Of a DNA stretch of 37,500 bases, positions 1 through 10,481 are shown piece after piece. Both the position numbers and the translations under genes were made by a program. Each line of letters starts with the position of its first letter. Positions within the stretch are counted from its first letter, which is position 1. A model generated the notes under the pieces. That model made no database searches and had not been told where the DNA came from. It worked only from the letters and a program-made list of their open reading frames with translations. Source of the DNA: Tubiluchus corallicola (taxonomy: Eukaryota > Priapulida > Priapulimorpha > Priapulimorphida > Tubiluchidae); assembly GCA_030141605.1 (NCBI GenBank), contig JAQGDQ010000146.1:319933-357432 (forward strand). The letters are read 5' to 3'.

Positions 1-694
1 AATTTCCATTTCATGAGGATCATTTTAATACCAAGCTCATTGCTCTGTGTTATTTCTAAGCTGAGATAATCCATGTTGAAGTTGAGGTACAGGCTGCACA
101 CTGAAAACCATAACCTTGAGAAAATCACTGTTAAAGTCAGCCATTGTTTTTTGTTGCATTTCTACAAAACACTTAGCAACCGTACAAATGTTGGTTGCTA
201 TGGATTTTACAAGAGCACATTGAAGTTATGTTTAAATCCAATAGACGGCTCTTCCTGACGAAGATCTGGACTTGGCAACAGAAAAAAAACCGAAAAAAAT
301 GACATCTTCCACAAGCTGTTGTCGGAGTTTGAAAATACAAGTTTTTTTACAATTGCAGTACTAGTTTCTAGCCAGAAAAAAGAAAGTGGGTTGCAAAATT
401 AGATTTTTAGCATTTTTTTAAATGTTATCTTGATAATTTGATGCTAGAGTACAAAAGTCCAATATATTTAGCATTTGTTTTTATAAAAAACAAAAGATTG
501 ACATTTGACCCAATTTTTGGTACTTTCTACTTTGAAGCATCATAACGTAGCTTTAACTATGCTGACTTATTATACGGTTTTGATTTGCAAGCGCATAATT
601 AATGTTATGTTGATTAGTACTAATTAATTTTGCACTATAAAATGAAATATTTGCCATTTTTGGAGTACAAAAACATTATACCCGCTTTTTGAAG
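1..694 (+). other. Upstream intron of the GH3 homologue
   Basis: I see no exon here. AT-rich sequence ends in a pyrimidine-rich acceptor before 695. Bases 451-597 are one copy of a dispersed repeat that recurs in the last intron. Confidence 0.5.
451..597 (+). repeat. Dispersed repeat X, copy 1
   Basis: It shares long blocks, including aaaagtccaatatatttagc and ctttgaagcatcataacgta, with 7863-8010 in the same orientation. No clear terminal inverted repeats are seen, so the element class is unknown. Confidence 0.7.
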
Positions 695-819
695 GTATTA
701 ATCTGTGGCCACAGGAAGAATTAGCTCACTACGTGATGACATGCAACACGACATTTTTCGAATTCATTCCAATTTCTCTGGTGGATGAGTCAGAACCAAA
801 GACGCTATTCCTAGATCAA
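695..819 (+). CDS. GH3 homologue, exon A (first in window)
   Basis: Acceptor ...gctttttgaag precedes the exon, which supplies the last two bases of a Gly codon and then INLWPQEELAHYV...FFEFIPISLVDESEPKTLFLDQ. The exon ends with CAA before donor gtatgt (phase 0). INLWP and FFEFIP match the centre of GH3 proteins, where plant members have YFEF(L)P. The preceding exon must end with a G and is not visible in 1-694. Confidence 0.85.
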
Positions 820-3800
820 GTATGTAACCTTTCATATGCTTTTCATATAGCTGGGTATTGATTATTTAAACTTGTGAAAATAAAGTGTTTATCATTACAA
901 TCGTTTGACTTTAGGAAGTATTTTGAAAGCATATGTCAAAAAAAAATGTTACCACGCACAATGTCATATCATACTTGAAATTTATGTTTCCAGGTTAAAG
1001 ATTATTGTTTCCCTTAAATATTGTTACCTAGTGTAACTAGTTGGAATGCTTCTGCAACTTTCGTATTGAATTATACTATCATATGTAAATAAATGAATAA
1101 ATGAACAAATTCAAAGTAAATCATAGACGCAAAATTTGCCTCAATCTTTTCTGCAGCAAACAACAAATTACAAACTTTGAAACTATGCCATTAGTTCATA
1201 ATTATGTTGTAATACATTATAGCATTGTTCATTATAACCATGATGGGTGGGCATAGAATGTAGCTACTGATCATGGTCTTGGGTTGACACCATACAGTTA
1301 GTGATCATAGTCTTGCATTGACACCCTACAGCTACTGATCATAGTCTTGCATTGACACACTACAGCTACTGATCATAGTCTTGCATTGACACCATACAGC
1401 TATTGATCATAGTCTTGCATTGACACCCTACAGCTACTGATCATAGTCTTGCATTGACACCCTGCAGCTACTGATCATAGTCTTGCATTGACACACTACA
1501 GCTACTGATCATAGTCTTGCATTGACACCATACAGCTATTGATCATAGTCTTGCATTGACACCCTACAGCTACTGATCATAGTCTTGCATTGACACCCTG
1601 CAGCTACTGATCGTAGTCATGCATTGACACCCTACAGCTACTGATCATAGTCTTGCATTGACACCATACAGCTATTGATCATAGTCTTGCATTGACACCC
1701 TACAGCTACTGATCATAGTCTTGCATTGACACCCTACAGCTACTGATCGTAGTCATGCATTGACACCCTACAGCTACTGATCATAGTCTTGCATTTACAG
1801 CTATGATCATAGTCTATTGACACCCTACAGCTACTGATCAGTCATGCATTGACACCCTACAGCTACTGATCATAGTCTTGCATTGACACCATACAGCTGC
1901 TGATCATAGTCTTGCATTGACACCCTACAGCTACTGATCATAGTCTTGCATTGACACCCTACAGCTACTGATCATAGTCTTGCATTGACACCATACAGCT
2001 ACTGATCATAGTCTTGCATTGACACCCTACAGCTACTGATCATAGTCATGCATTGACTGTAAATCCACAACTAATTGATGTTAACAATTTTAGATAAAAG
2101 AAGGCGAGACGTACGAAGTTGTCATCACCAACATGAGTGGTCTGTATCGATACAGGTTTGGTGACATAGTGAGAGTTACTCGCTTTTGGAACGAGTGTCC
2201 CGTGGTGGAGTTTTTGTCCAGGTACAGTATTTCATTTCACTAGTTGACCACTTTTTAAAAGTGCTACTGGAAAATTTACTACATCCTGGAATTTGTCCAG
2301 AAATTATCTATTAAGATTGCAGAAGTGATGTTTTTGTGCTTCTATATTGCTAAACTTATTTCATGGTTATTTATTGTATGACAGAGGTCATACTACAAAC
2401 GCAAATTAATTGCAACCTTCATCCTCAAGCCCTGCAACTGTTTCCATGTTTGTCCAGAACTTGCATTGGTTAAGGAAGTGTCGTGTTGATAGGTTGTTAA
2501 ATTGATGTATCTGGTATCGTCTCGAAAATGGGGAATTTACTTTAGTTCCTAGATCTTGTTTATTTCATGTTTAGCTCAGAAAAGATGGGAGAGTCGATGT
2601 ATCAAGCTAAATGTTTTATCTAAAAGGCTGTTCTCAAAATTTTTATTATTAATATTTGTTGTCCACTTCTGTGTTTTCTGTATATATTGTAAATAAACTA
2701 ATAAACAATGAATTAAAACATCATGATGTACTTATTTACATTCAATCACACATAACGGGGTAACATACAATCTGTAAAATAATAAATAGAAATGCTAATA
2801 AACGTCACGTCCAGTTCACAATTTCAATATACCATTCTGGGATATCTAATCTCGACATATTTAGCGTGCTTATCCTATGAGGAAAGCCGTGTATACGAGG
2901 CTTCTATACATGGGGAAAATGACTTCCCTTTAACAACAGTTATTACACATTAAGTTTAGAGATAGCTTTGCCTCTAAACGTGGGGAAACTTTACTTCCCT
3001 TTAACTACAGTTAGTACACATTAAGTTAAGAGATAGCTTTGCCTCTTAACGTCGGGGAAACTTTACTTCCCTTTAACTACAGTTAGTACATATTAAGTTA
3101 AGAGATAGTTTTGCCTCTTAACATGGGGGAAACTTTAATTCCCTTTAACAACAGTTAGTACGCATTAATTTAAGAGATAGCTTTACCTCTAAATGTGGGG
3201 GAACTTTACTTCCCTTTAACAACAGTTAGTACACATTAATTTAAGAGATAGCTTTACCTCTAAACGTGGGGGAACTTTACTTCCCTTTAACTACAGTTAG
3301 TACATATTAAGTTAAGAGATAGCTTTACCTCTAAACGTGGGGGAACTTTACTTCCCTTTAACTACAGTTAGTACATATTAAGTTAAGAGATAGTTTACCT
3401 TTTGCTTCTTAACATGGGGAAAACCTGCTCCGTCAACTATTACGGCCGTCATGGTTTTCTCAATAAGTTATTTCCTGCCTCGGACTTTATACCAGGCTGA
3501 TTCATTTGATCCTCCATGATAAATGCTAAGATTTCATTCAATTCACTCAAGCTACAAAAAGAGAAATCTTTCGCTTCTACTGTATTTAAAATATCCTAAT
3601 TCAGAGACACTTTAGAAATTTGATCCTCGGTTAGTTTGCATTCCTCTTGTATGCGTGATCGTACAAGCTTCGGTCTAGATATCAGCATTGTTGCAAAATA
3701 TATATCATATGCATTTCACATTATTTTCCATACATGTTAAAACTGAATAATGCTTTGCAAAATCTCTTTTTCTTCATAAGCAAACGTTTAGAATGCTATT

Positions 3801-6800
3801 TCCGGCAATGTATAAGTTGATTTATGATGTTTAATATCAGCTGACATGATTTTATGCAGAAAAGGTCAGTTGCTGAACGTGCGAGGCGAGAAGATAGGGG
3901 AAGATGCATTCTACTATGCACTTGTGCATTGTGCCAACAGATGGCACCACCGACGAGTAATGGATTACACTTGTTGCGAAAGTGTGCTCATGGACACTTT
4001 ACAAGGTCTGTATATTTAAGATAAAATAAAAATAAAAATTTTAACTATAGAAATGAATAGTCTTGGATGTTGGCAAACATATTAGTCTTTGCCAAGAGTT
4101 CTACAGTCAAACATTGTTATGCCACCAAACTCGTTTACTCTCTGCAAAATGGCCAGGAACAAAACGGCTGTATTAACGCTTATAGGGTCACCCCCAGATT
4201 ACCCCCAGATCGTTTTTGCATTTTACCCTTTTACCATACGCATCCCAGTAAACCTTTTCTATGACTTTTTCTAAATATGTTTTGTGCACAAAACACTTTC
4301 AGTTATTTATTTTAGGCGCATTGTCTCACCACGAAATAAAAGTGAAAATGCAATATGTCGACTTTTTAAAATTGTCAAAACTTTACTTCGCTTGTCTATA
4401 CATTATACGGGCAATGTATCCGATAAAACAAAATGTCAGACGTCTGTATGCAGAAATTACTCCACCTAAAAGAAGAAAGTAGTAGACAATAAATTCAAAA
4501 TAACAATGATTTTTGCACACGCGCTAGCAATGTCGGTTGTCTACAGTTATTCCAGCATAGATAAGAGAACGTAACTAAGTGAATTTCAATTTCATATTAC
4601 TAGCAAGTCACATGTCTTTAAGCAGAGGTATAATGTATCCTACCGGGGTCAGCATAACCACAAATTGTGCTGTTGCTGTTTACTAATGAAACACGGCTGT
4701 TTATCAAAAGTGATTTGCGAATTATAGTGTTGGTAATGTTTTAGCCCCTGTTTACCAAAATCGGTTGTAAAAAATCGTGACCCTATAAGGGTTAAACTGT
4801 ATATAAAAATAACCCCGTTATACTGCCTCCCCCTAACTGCCATCGGCTAGACAAATTAATATATGTGTTCAATAGTGAATACCACCAGCCATGCCAGTGA
4901 CCTTGATATCATGCCAGCTCTACGAAGCTGCTAAGGTGCTATACCCTCGGCTGAGTTTCTTGCGCGCTGACCAGACGTCACATGTGGTGGAAATTCAATT
5001 AATTTATTAACTTCGCAAGAATTATCAAAATACAGTAGGGCAGCAAAGAACCCGTAGGCTATCTAGTCAGCCACCCTTAAATAGCTAGGATTAAATAAAA
5101 TTAATTTCGGCACCGTTCTCAATTTAAATTTGTATTCGGTTGACGTGTGTAATTGGCAATTAAATGATGGGAAACGTCATACTATAGAACATAATAATTT
5201 AAATAACCAAAAATTTACAATGTGAATCATGCGAAACAAACAAAATAAAAATAACTTCAAATTTTAACACAACGGAAAATGCATAATTTCACCTTTATCT
5301 TCAAAATTTGGCAAAAACAGTAGAATGATCAACCAAAGATGTCAAGAAAGGGTCGGAAAATCATCCGGAAAAAAACGCATGTTATTGTGCCATGTTTGTT
5401 TGTAAGCTGTACAGTGCGGTGTACATTCACAATAGTAAAGGATTGATAGCTCTGATATTATCATCAATGCATAACGTGGTCAGAATAGCAACTGGCATGA
5501 AAACACGCGGTTCTTTTTTAGCCAGAAGAAGCCACGATATTTGCTTGTTTTCTAAGAAAATGCCAACAATAAATTTGTAGTTGTGACTTAAACTTGTTTT
5601 TACATATACATGATTAGTGCAGGTCTACAGCCTGTATATAGTTTACACATTTATTACATAAAAAGTGTTTTTGATAAAGATAATTGAGTTTGAGTGAGTC
5701 ATTAATTCACAAATGATTATTTTAATAATTTTCATTTTAATTCTTTAATCTTTAGAGCAAAAATTGAAGATTTTAATCTTTGCACACTTGTCCGACTGTC
5801 CTGTGATTCATTTGTGAAAAAATTAACACACCTCATTATAACGCCAAGCTCGCTGTCAGTTTTTTTCCCATCCCAAAGTGGGCGGTATGAAAGGGGCTTA
5901 ACTGTATAACACAATAAAGACATTTGTCTGAACAAGCAGGGTACATGGCATACTAATTTGCAATCAGGTTCGACTCCATACAAAGTAGTTGCATTATACT
6001 CACAAGACTGCCAGAACAAAAAGACTTATGTGTAGACAGAATCCTTTAAATTATTAGCTGTCAGCTAACTTTTATAGATGTGACCATACATCTTATCTAG
6101 GTGGTGAGTAATGTCCATTTCTGCTTTCCTTCCTGATAGCGGCTTTCTACCTTTTCAGGCAAGACGACATCGTCGGTTCCTTATTACTTGGTGTTTGTTG
6201 AACTAAGTGGTGGTGATGGTGATCAGGTGCCAGTTATAACCGGTGCAGAAAAGCATATGGTAAGCATTGTGTCATAGTTTCAACTGGTGGTGATGGTGAT
6301 CAGGTGCCAGTTATAACAAGTGCAGAAAAGCATATGGTAAGCATTGTGTCATAGTTTCAAGTGGTGGTGATGGTGATCAGGTGCCATTTATAACCGGTGC
6401 AGAAAAGCATATGGTAAGCATTGTGTCATAGTTTCAAGTGGTGGTGACAGTGATCAGTTACTAGTTATAACCGGTGCAGAAAAGCATATGGTAAGCATTG
6501 TGTCATAGTTTCAAGTGGTGGTGACGGTGATTAGGTGCCAGTTATAACCGGTGCAGAAAAGCATATGGTAAGCATTGTGTCATAGTTTCAACTGTTGGTG
6601 ATGGTGATCAGGTGCCAGTTATAACAAGTGCAGAAAAGCATATGGTAAGCATTGTGTCATAGTTTCAAGTGGTGGTGATGGTGATCAGGTGCCTGTTATA
6701 ACCGGTGCAGAAAAGCATATGGTAAGTATTGTGTCATAGTTTCAAGTGGTGGTGACGGTGATCAGGTGCCAGTTATAACAAGTGCAGAAAAGCATATGGT

Positions 6801-8474
6801 AAGCATTGTGTCATAGTTTCAAGTGGTGGTGATGGTGATCAGGTGCCAGTTATAACCGGTGCAGAAAAGCATATGGAAGCATTGTGTCATAGTGTCAAGT
6901 GGTGGTGACGGTGATCAGGTGCCAGTTATAACCGGTGCAGAAAAGCATATGGTAAGCATTGTGTCATAGTTTCAAGTGGTGGTGACGGTGATCAGGGCCA
7001 GTTATAACCGGTGCAGAAAAGCATATGGTAAGCATTGTGTCATAGTTTCAAGTGGTGGTGACAGTGATCAGGTGCCAGTTATAACCGGTGCAGAAAAGCA
7101 TATGGTAAGCATTGTGTCATAGTTTCAAGTGGTGGTGACGGTGATCAGGTGCCTGTTATAACCGGTGCAGAAAAGCATATTATAAGCATTGTGTCATAGT
7201 TTCAAGTGGTGGTGACGGTGATCAGGTGCCAGTTATAACAAGTGCAGAAAAGCATATGGTAAGCATTGTGTCATAGTTTCAAGTGGTGGTGACGGTGATC
7301 AGGTGCCTGTTATAACCGGTGCAGAAAAGCATATGGTAAGCATTGTGTCATAGTTTCAAGTGGTGGTGACGGTGATCAGGTGCCAGTTATAACCGGTGCA
7401 GAAAAGCATATGGTAAGCATTGTGTCATAGTTTCAAGTGGTGGTGATGGTGATCAGGTGCCTGTTATAACCGGTGCAGAAAAGCATATGGTAAGCATTGT
7501 GTCATAGTTTCAAGTGGTGGTGACGGTGATCAGGTGCCAGTTATAACCGGTGCAGAAAAGCATATGGTAAGCATTGTGTCATAGCTTCAAGTGGTGGTGA
7601 TGGTAATCAGGTGCCAGTTATAACCGGTGCAGAAAAGCATATGGTAAGCATTGTGTCATAGTTTCAAGTGGTGGTGATGGTGATCAGGTGCCATTTATAA
7701 CCGGTGCAGAAAAGCATATGGTAAGCATTGTGTCATAGTTTCAAGTGGTGGTGATGGTGATCAGGTGCCATTTATAACCGGTGCAGAAAAGCATATGGTA
7801 AGCATTGTGTCATAGTTGAACAAGCGTCAGTTGAGCACAAATAATCAGCCAGTAGTAGTCCAATGCAAAAGTCCAATATATTTAGCGTTTGTTTTTATAA
7901 AAAATAAAAAATGAGATTTGATTAAATTTTTGGTACATTCTACTTTGAAGCATCATAACGTAGTTTTAACTATGCCGACTTACGGACGGTTTTGGTTTGA
8001 AAGCATGCATATGACAAGTCCTTTTCCTTTTTATTCTAAAAAGTTTCTGGTTTTTTCTTCTTTGACTGTTATAGTTTTAAAACTTTAGCTAAAAGAATTT
8101 TACCGTTAGTTCTCAACTTTTCGATACATGCTTTTTCATTCTTATTATTTTTTATTTATTATTTACACCATTTATTTCGAACGTATAGTTCCCATTCGTC
8201 ATTTATAATACATAGTAAATTCTTTAACAGTTGCATGTCTTTTTTCCTTCAGCTGGACGACACTCTGCGAAAGATGTCGTACGTTTACGAATCCTTCCGT
8301 GCCAAAGGCAGCATCGATCCTATAGCAGTTTCCGTTGTTCGTTCCGGAACGTTTGCCCAATTTCGCGCGTTCATTCTAGAGAATACTCAAGCCGCCTCGA
8401 ACCAAGTGAAAATACCGCGAGTGATGATGAGAAAGGAATACTTGCAGTTTATGCTAGACAGAACCGTGTCATAA
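695..8474 (+). CDS. GH3-family acyl-adenylase homologue, C-terminal part, five exons (5' partial)
   Basis: Joining 695-819, 2094-2221, 3860-4005, 6159-6259 and 8253-8474 gives an open frame of 239 residues plus stop. Every intron is GT-AG, with phases 0, 2, 1 and 0. Motifs in order: INLWPQEE, FFEFIP, EVVITNMSGLYRYRFGDIVR, a VEFLSRKGQLLNVRGEKIGE segment, YYLVFVELSGGD, and near the end SGTFAQF and a QVKIPRV stretch. GLYRYR-GD, FEF-P and the terminal GTF...K-PR pattern are hallmarks of GH3 proteins, members of the adenylate-forming (ANL) superfamily. Plant GH3 enzymes conjugate amino acids to auxin or jasmonate; vertebrates have a homologue, GHDC. The substrate of animal GH3 proteins is not known to me, so this one is not assigned. 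The N-terminal half, with the ATP-binding motifs, lies upstream of the window. The family call is firm; exon edges rest on splice consensus and frame continuity. Confidence 0.9.
1254..2057 (+). repeat. 34-bp minisatellite in GH3 intron 1, about 24 units
   Basis: The unit is agctactgatcatagtctt followed by gcattgacaccctac-type ends. Start-to-start distance is 34 bp (for example 1331 to 1365). Variants in the unit end (ccctac, cactac, ccatac, ccctgc) recur in a four-unit order, giving a higher-order period of 136 bp over roughly the first 15 units. Units near 1795-1850 are shortened. Confidence 0.95.
2094..2221 (+). CDS. GH3 homologue, exon B
   Basis: Acceptor aacaattttag leads into IKEGETYEVVITNMSG, then LYRYRFGDIVRVTRFWNECP and VVEFLS plus the first two bases (AG) of an Arg codon. 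Donor is gtacag (phase 2). The GLYRYR-GD-V block is the best-conserved GH3 signature. The acceptor lies about 36 bp after the end of the 34-bp minisatellite. Confidence 0.9.
2909..3424 (+). repeat. 71-72-bp minisatellite in GH3 intron 2, about 7 units
   Basis: The shared core is gttaagagatagctttgcct, then a tggggaaactttacttccct block and actacagttagtacacatta. The gatag landmark recurs at 2961, 3032, 3104, 3176, 3247, 3318 and 3389. The unit has a palindromic feel: taagagatagc...gcctctta can form a small hairpin. Confidence 0.92.
3860..4005 (+). CDS. GH3 homologue, exon C
   Basis: Acceptor tttatgcag completes the Arg codon, followed by KGQLLNVRGEKIGEDAFYYA and then a region rich in Cys, His and Arg ending MDTLQ. 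The exon ends with the first G of a Gly codon before donor gtctgt (phase 1). The R-K-G...-L-NV-GEKI-E pattern corresponds to the start of the mobile C-terminal lid in GH3 and ANL enzymes. Confidence 0.88.
4173..4795. mobile_element. TTAA-flanked piggyBac-like MITE in GH3 intron 3
   Basis: TTAA at 4173-4176 is followed by CGCTTATAGGGTCAC. On the other strand TTAA at 4792-4795 is followed by CCCTTATAGGGTCAC. That is a 15-bp terminal inverted repeat with one mismatch, flanked by TTAA on both sides and spaced 623 bp. TTAA duplication with CCC-starting ends is typical of piggyBac elements. No transposase frame is visible, so the element is non-autonomous or degraded. Confidence 0.6.
4796..6158 (+). 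other. Remainder of GH3 intron 3
   Basis: AT-rich sequence with no coding signal that I trust. A 95-codon minus-strand frame at 5732-6019 resembles nothing I recognise. A TTAAGCCCCTTTCA-type end (minus strand, 5888-5901) resembles a MITE terminus, but I find no partner. Confidence 0.4.
6159..6259 (+). CDS. GH3 homologue, exon D (its 3' end seeds the 77-bp array)
   Basis: Acceptor ctaccttttcag precedes GKTTSSVPYYLVFVELSGGD then GDQVPVITGAEKHM. The exon stops at ATG before donor gtaagc (phase 0). The last 55 exon bases (6205-6259) and the next 22 intron bases are the first unit of the tandem array. I chose the first donor because reading on gives VSIVS and then a TAG stop. Confidence 0.82.
6205..7817 (+). 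repeat. 77-bp exon/splice-donor array, about 21 units, in GH3 exon D and intron 4
   Basis: The landmark aagcatatgg recurs at 6251, 6328, 6405, 6482, 6559, 6636, 6713, 6790, 6867, 6943, 7019, 7096, 7173, 7250, 7327, 7404, 7481, 7558, 7635, 7712 and 7789: 77 bp apart, with 76 bp at two steps. Each unit is 55 bp of exon D plus 22 bp of intron, so each carries its own exon-intron junction (ATG followed by gtaagc or gtaagt). Unit 9 has lost the T of the donor GT and unit 13 has tataagc; the other 19 keep the donor. Confidence 0.97.
7863..8010 (+). repeat. Dispersed repeat X, copy 2
   Basis: Second copy of the repeat at 451-597, in direct orientation, within the last GH3 intron just after the 77-bp array. 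Similarity runs from gcaaaagtccaatatattta to the ggttt-gaaagcat end, with small indels. Confidence 0.7.
8253..8474 (+). CDS. GH3 homologue, terminal coding exon
   Basis: Acceptor tttttccttcag precedes LDDTLRKMSYVYESFRAKGS, then IDPIAVSVVRSGTFAQFRAF, and about 33 residues later the stop TAA at 8472-8474. The SI/IxP...VV..GTF and Q-K-PR patterns are the usual C-terminus of GH3 proteins, so the protein appears complete at this end. An ATG at 8235 opens the same frame upstream, but the strong acceptor at 8251-8252 makes splicing the better reading. No canonical AATAAA is seen nearby; ATTAAA at about 9127 lies inside a MITE. Confidence 0.9.
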   Translation: MDDTLRKMSYVYESFRAKGSIDPIAVSVVRSGTFAQFRAFILENTQAASNQVKIPRVMMRKEYLQFMLDRTVS

Positions 8475-8494
8475 GTAATTTCATCAACGTGTTA

Positions 8495-9296
8495 CAGTAA
8501 ACTCCGTTTGACTCAATTCCAACCGGACCGAAAAAAGTTGATCGCCTTTGAGTTGGGCGATGTTGACCATTTTCCAGCATAGAGACTCTAAACTCCTCCT
8601 CCAGCCGACGAGCTGAATAGAAGGCAGAAAGTCAACCATTCTATACATAAACGATGAGATTTGATGACAATTACATAAAGAATAACAAATTATGTAGTGA
8701 AACACGATTTTTTTATGTTACAAAAGGACACGTACACAACACTGTTAAACAACATGACAGTGCATACCAGTGTCTTGCGTACTGCAGTTCAGTTTGTGCG
8801 AAGTTTAATTATTTACACACTCCGTCAATAATAAGTGTTAGACAGAGACAGTGAATTTGAACAGACAATGACAATAGAGCGATTGTTTTCCTGCCGCCGA
8901 CTGAGACTTTCCGGGAAAGATCTTCCCTGGTAGAGTGTCACTACGTAATAGCCGACTGCGACTTTCTCGGAAAGATCAATCTCGGAGAAAATAATCAAGG
9001 GGCGTGACTTGTAAGACATCAGAATTTTCCCGGAAGACGATATCATTTTTGAGTTCTAAGAAACTTTTTATTTTTCTAGAGTATAATTGCATTTTAGAGT
9101 TAAGCAAAGTAAATACACGTATTTTGATTAAATGTATCATAATTTTTTATTTGAGTTAGGCACAATTTTGAGGTGTGTATTTTGAGTTGAGCGATGTTTT
9201 TTGTGGGAAAAATGAAGGATTTCATCCGTTCTGCTAAAATTCTTTAGTTAGGCGAAAATTTGAGTTGTGCGATTTTGAGTTACGTGGAGTTTACTA
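8495..9296. mobile_element. Tigger/pogo-like MITE in the GH3 3' flank
   Basis: The left end is TA then CAGTAAACTCC; the right end is GGAGTTTACT-A then TA. Subterminal AACTCAA/GAGTT motifs repeat on both sides. A CAGT terminus, TA target duplication and repeated AACTC words are usual for TcMar-Tigger elements. The length is about 802 bp, with no transposase frame. An internal near-duplicate of gccgactg-gactttc-ggaaagatc is seen at about 8896 and 8951. It starts 20 bp after the GH3 stop, so it probably provides the 3' UTR. Confidence 0.65.
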
Positions 9297-9607
9297 TATT
9301 TGTATGGAATCAGCAGCGAGCCTTTGTAACAAGCTTAACTGTACAGCGGGTCAGTAAATGATAGATCACTTGTGCTTTAAAGTTATCACAATTAGCCATA
9401 AATATATTTTTAATAGTTAATCGTTATAATGTTTTCAATTTTCAATCTATTTCTTAAAATTTTTGCCACTCCTTATGGCCAGAAATGAAAAAGCAAAACA
9501 AAGTTCTTCAGGAAATGTGAAGGGAATGGTGCCGTTCCCTTTGAGAAATCAACATGAATCAGTCGCACCTCTATACATATATTGTCCTTAGAGCTACTGT
9601 GTAGATT

Positions 9608-10254
9608 CTAAAGGGATACTTTTCATATACTACTCTATTTTCACGTCTGATAAAAGTATACATTTTAACGCAATTCATACTGCAAAATCGTTTCTGATAA
9701 TTAAATAATAGGTTAAAAACTTAATTAATGACAGGTGAGCCTAGCTATTGATGACATCACAAACTAACATAATTTTCAACAGCAAAGACATTCCACGATC
9801 GTGTTGCACGTGTTTGCGAAAGAGAAAATTGAAGTACAGTGCTACTGTAACGTATTCCGTGTGTTGTACTAGAACTAGGCAAGTTTTGAGATAAAAATTC
9901 GAATTTCAAATTTACCTCTGTGCTCTTGCATGAGCTGTCAAATGTGTGTAGTTCGTCGCAAACTGACATATCTGAACCGAGAGGTACAGCACCTGTTTTT
10001 TGTGCAGTGCATTGCCGAAATGCAGGCGCTAGTGCCAGTCTAGCTAGCAAATGGCAAAATGCACGTAACAGCGAAGAATTAGTGTCCCGAACACGAAATA
10101 GGGTTTGTGTGGTATTAATTCTTTCACGTTTAAAAATAGTATGAAAAAATAGTTTGAAAAGTGTGTGCTAAAAAATAGCGTGTTTCCTTTTGAATATTTT
10201 AAAGAGTATATTCATTTGACCTGCAGTTTAAAATTGGGTCCGGTTTTGTTTTAA
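9608..10254 (+). mobile_element. Kolobok/T2-like TTAA MITE family I, copy A
   Basis: Starts CTAAAGGGATACTTTTCATA and ends GGGTCCGGTTTTGTTTTAA. The interior matches the family: gatgacatcacaaactaaca, gaagtacagtgctactgtaa, a gaggtacagcacctgttttt block and atttcaaatttacc. No coding capacity. TTAAAGG ends with a TTAA target are typical of Kolobok T2-type elements; the superfamily call is from ends only. Confidence 0.75.
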
Positions 10255-10481
10255 GATAAGTTCACTCTAAATTAAATGCTGTTTCTCGTGGTTTCTCTTT
10301 GTGGTTTTGTCAGTGCTTTTCCGTTACTCTTCAATTTGTCACAAAAAGGGGTAAATCATTTCCTGATCCTCCTGATGTTCTTTTTAATAAACAAGTTGCT
10401 AAATACTTAATTTTTTTCAGTTTTATTCTAGGTCTTATTCCATTCTATATACTGTACAAAGATAGTACATTCCTAAGAAAT
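10255..10481. other. Unassigned AT-rich interval
   Basis: I see no gene. The last part (about 10462-10481) is the left flank of the piggyBac-like MITE and resembles 12760-12780. Confidence 0.4.

Noticed and set aside
1254-2057. CRISPR array
   Set aside because: Units are contiguous with no unique spacers, in an intron of a eukaryotic gene; the same holds for the 22-, 64-, 71- and 77-bp arrays.
5888-5901. TTAAGCCCCTTTCATACC as a MITE end
   Set aside because: No matching inverted end found within about 1 kb.
5732-6019. 95-codon minus-strand frame in GH3 intron 3
   Set aside because: No recognisable motif, within an intron of a gene on the other strand.
8231-8500. 89-codon frame overlapping the last GH3 exon in another frame
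   Set aside because: Shadow of the real exon; only the frame ending at 8474 carries GH3 motifs.
9757-10144. Open frames of 74-97 codons on both strands
   Set aside because: They lie inside a non-autonomous MITE and recur in broken form in its other copies; likewise 20184-20468, 26377-26691 and 31730-31942.
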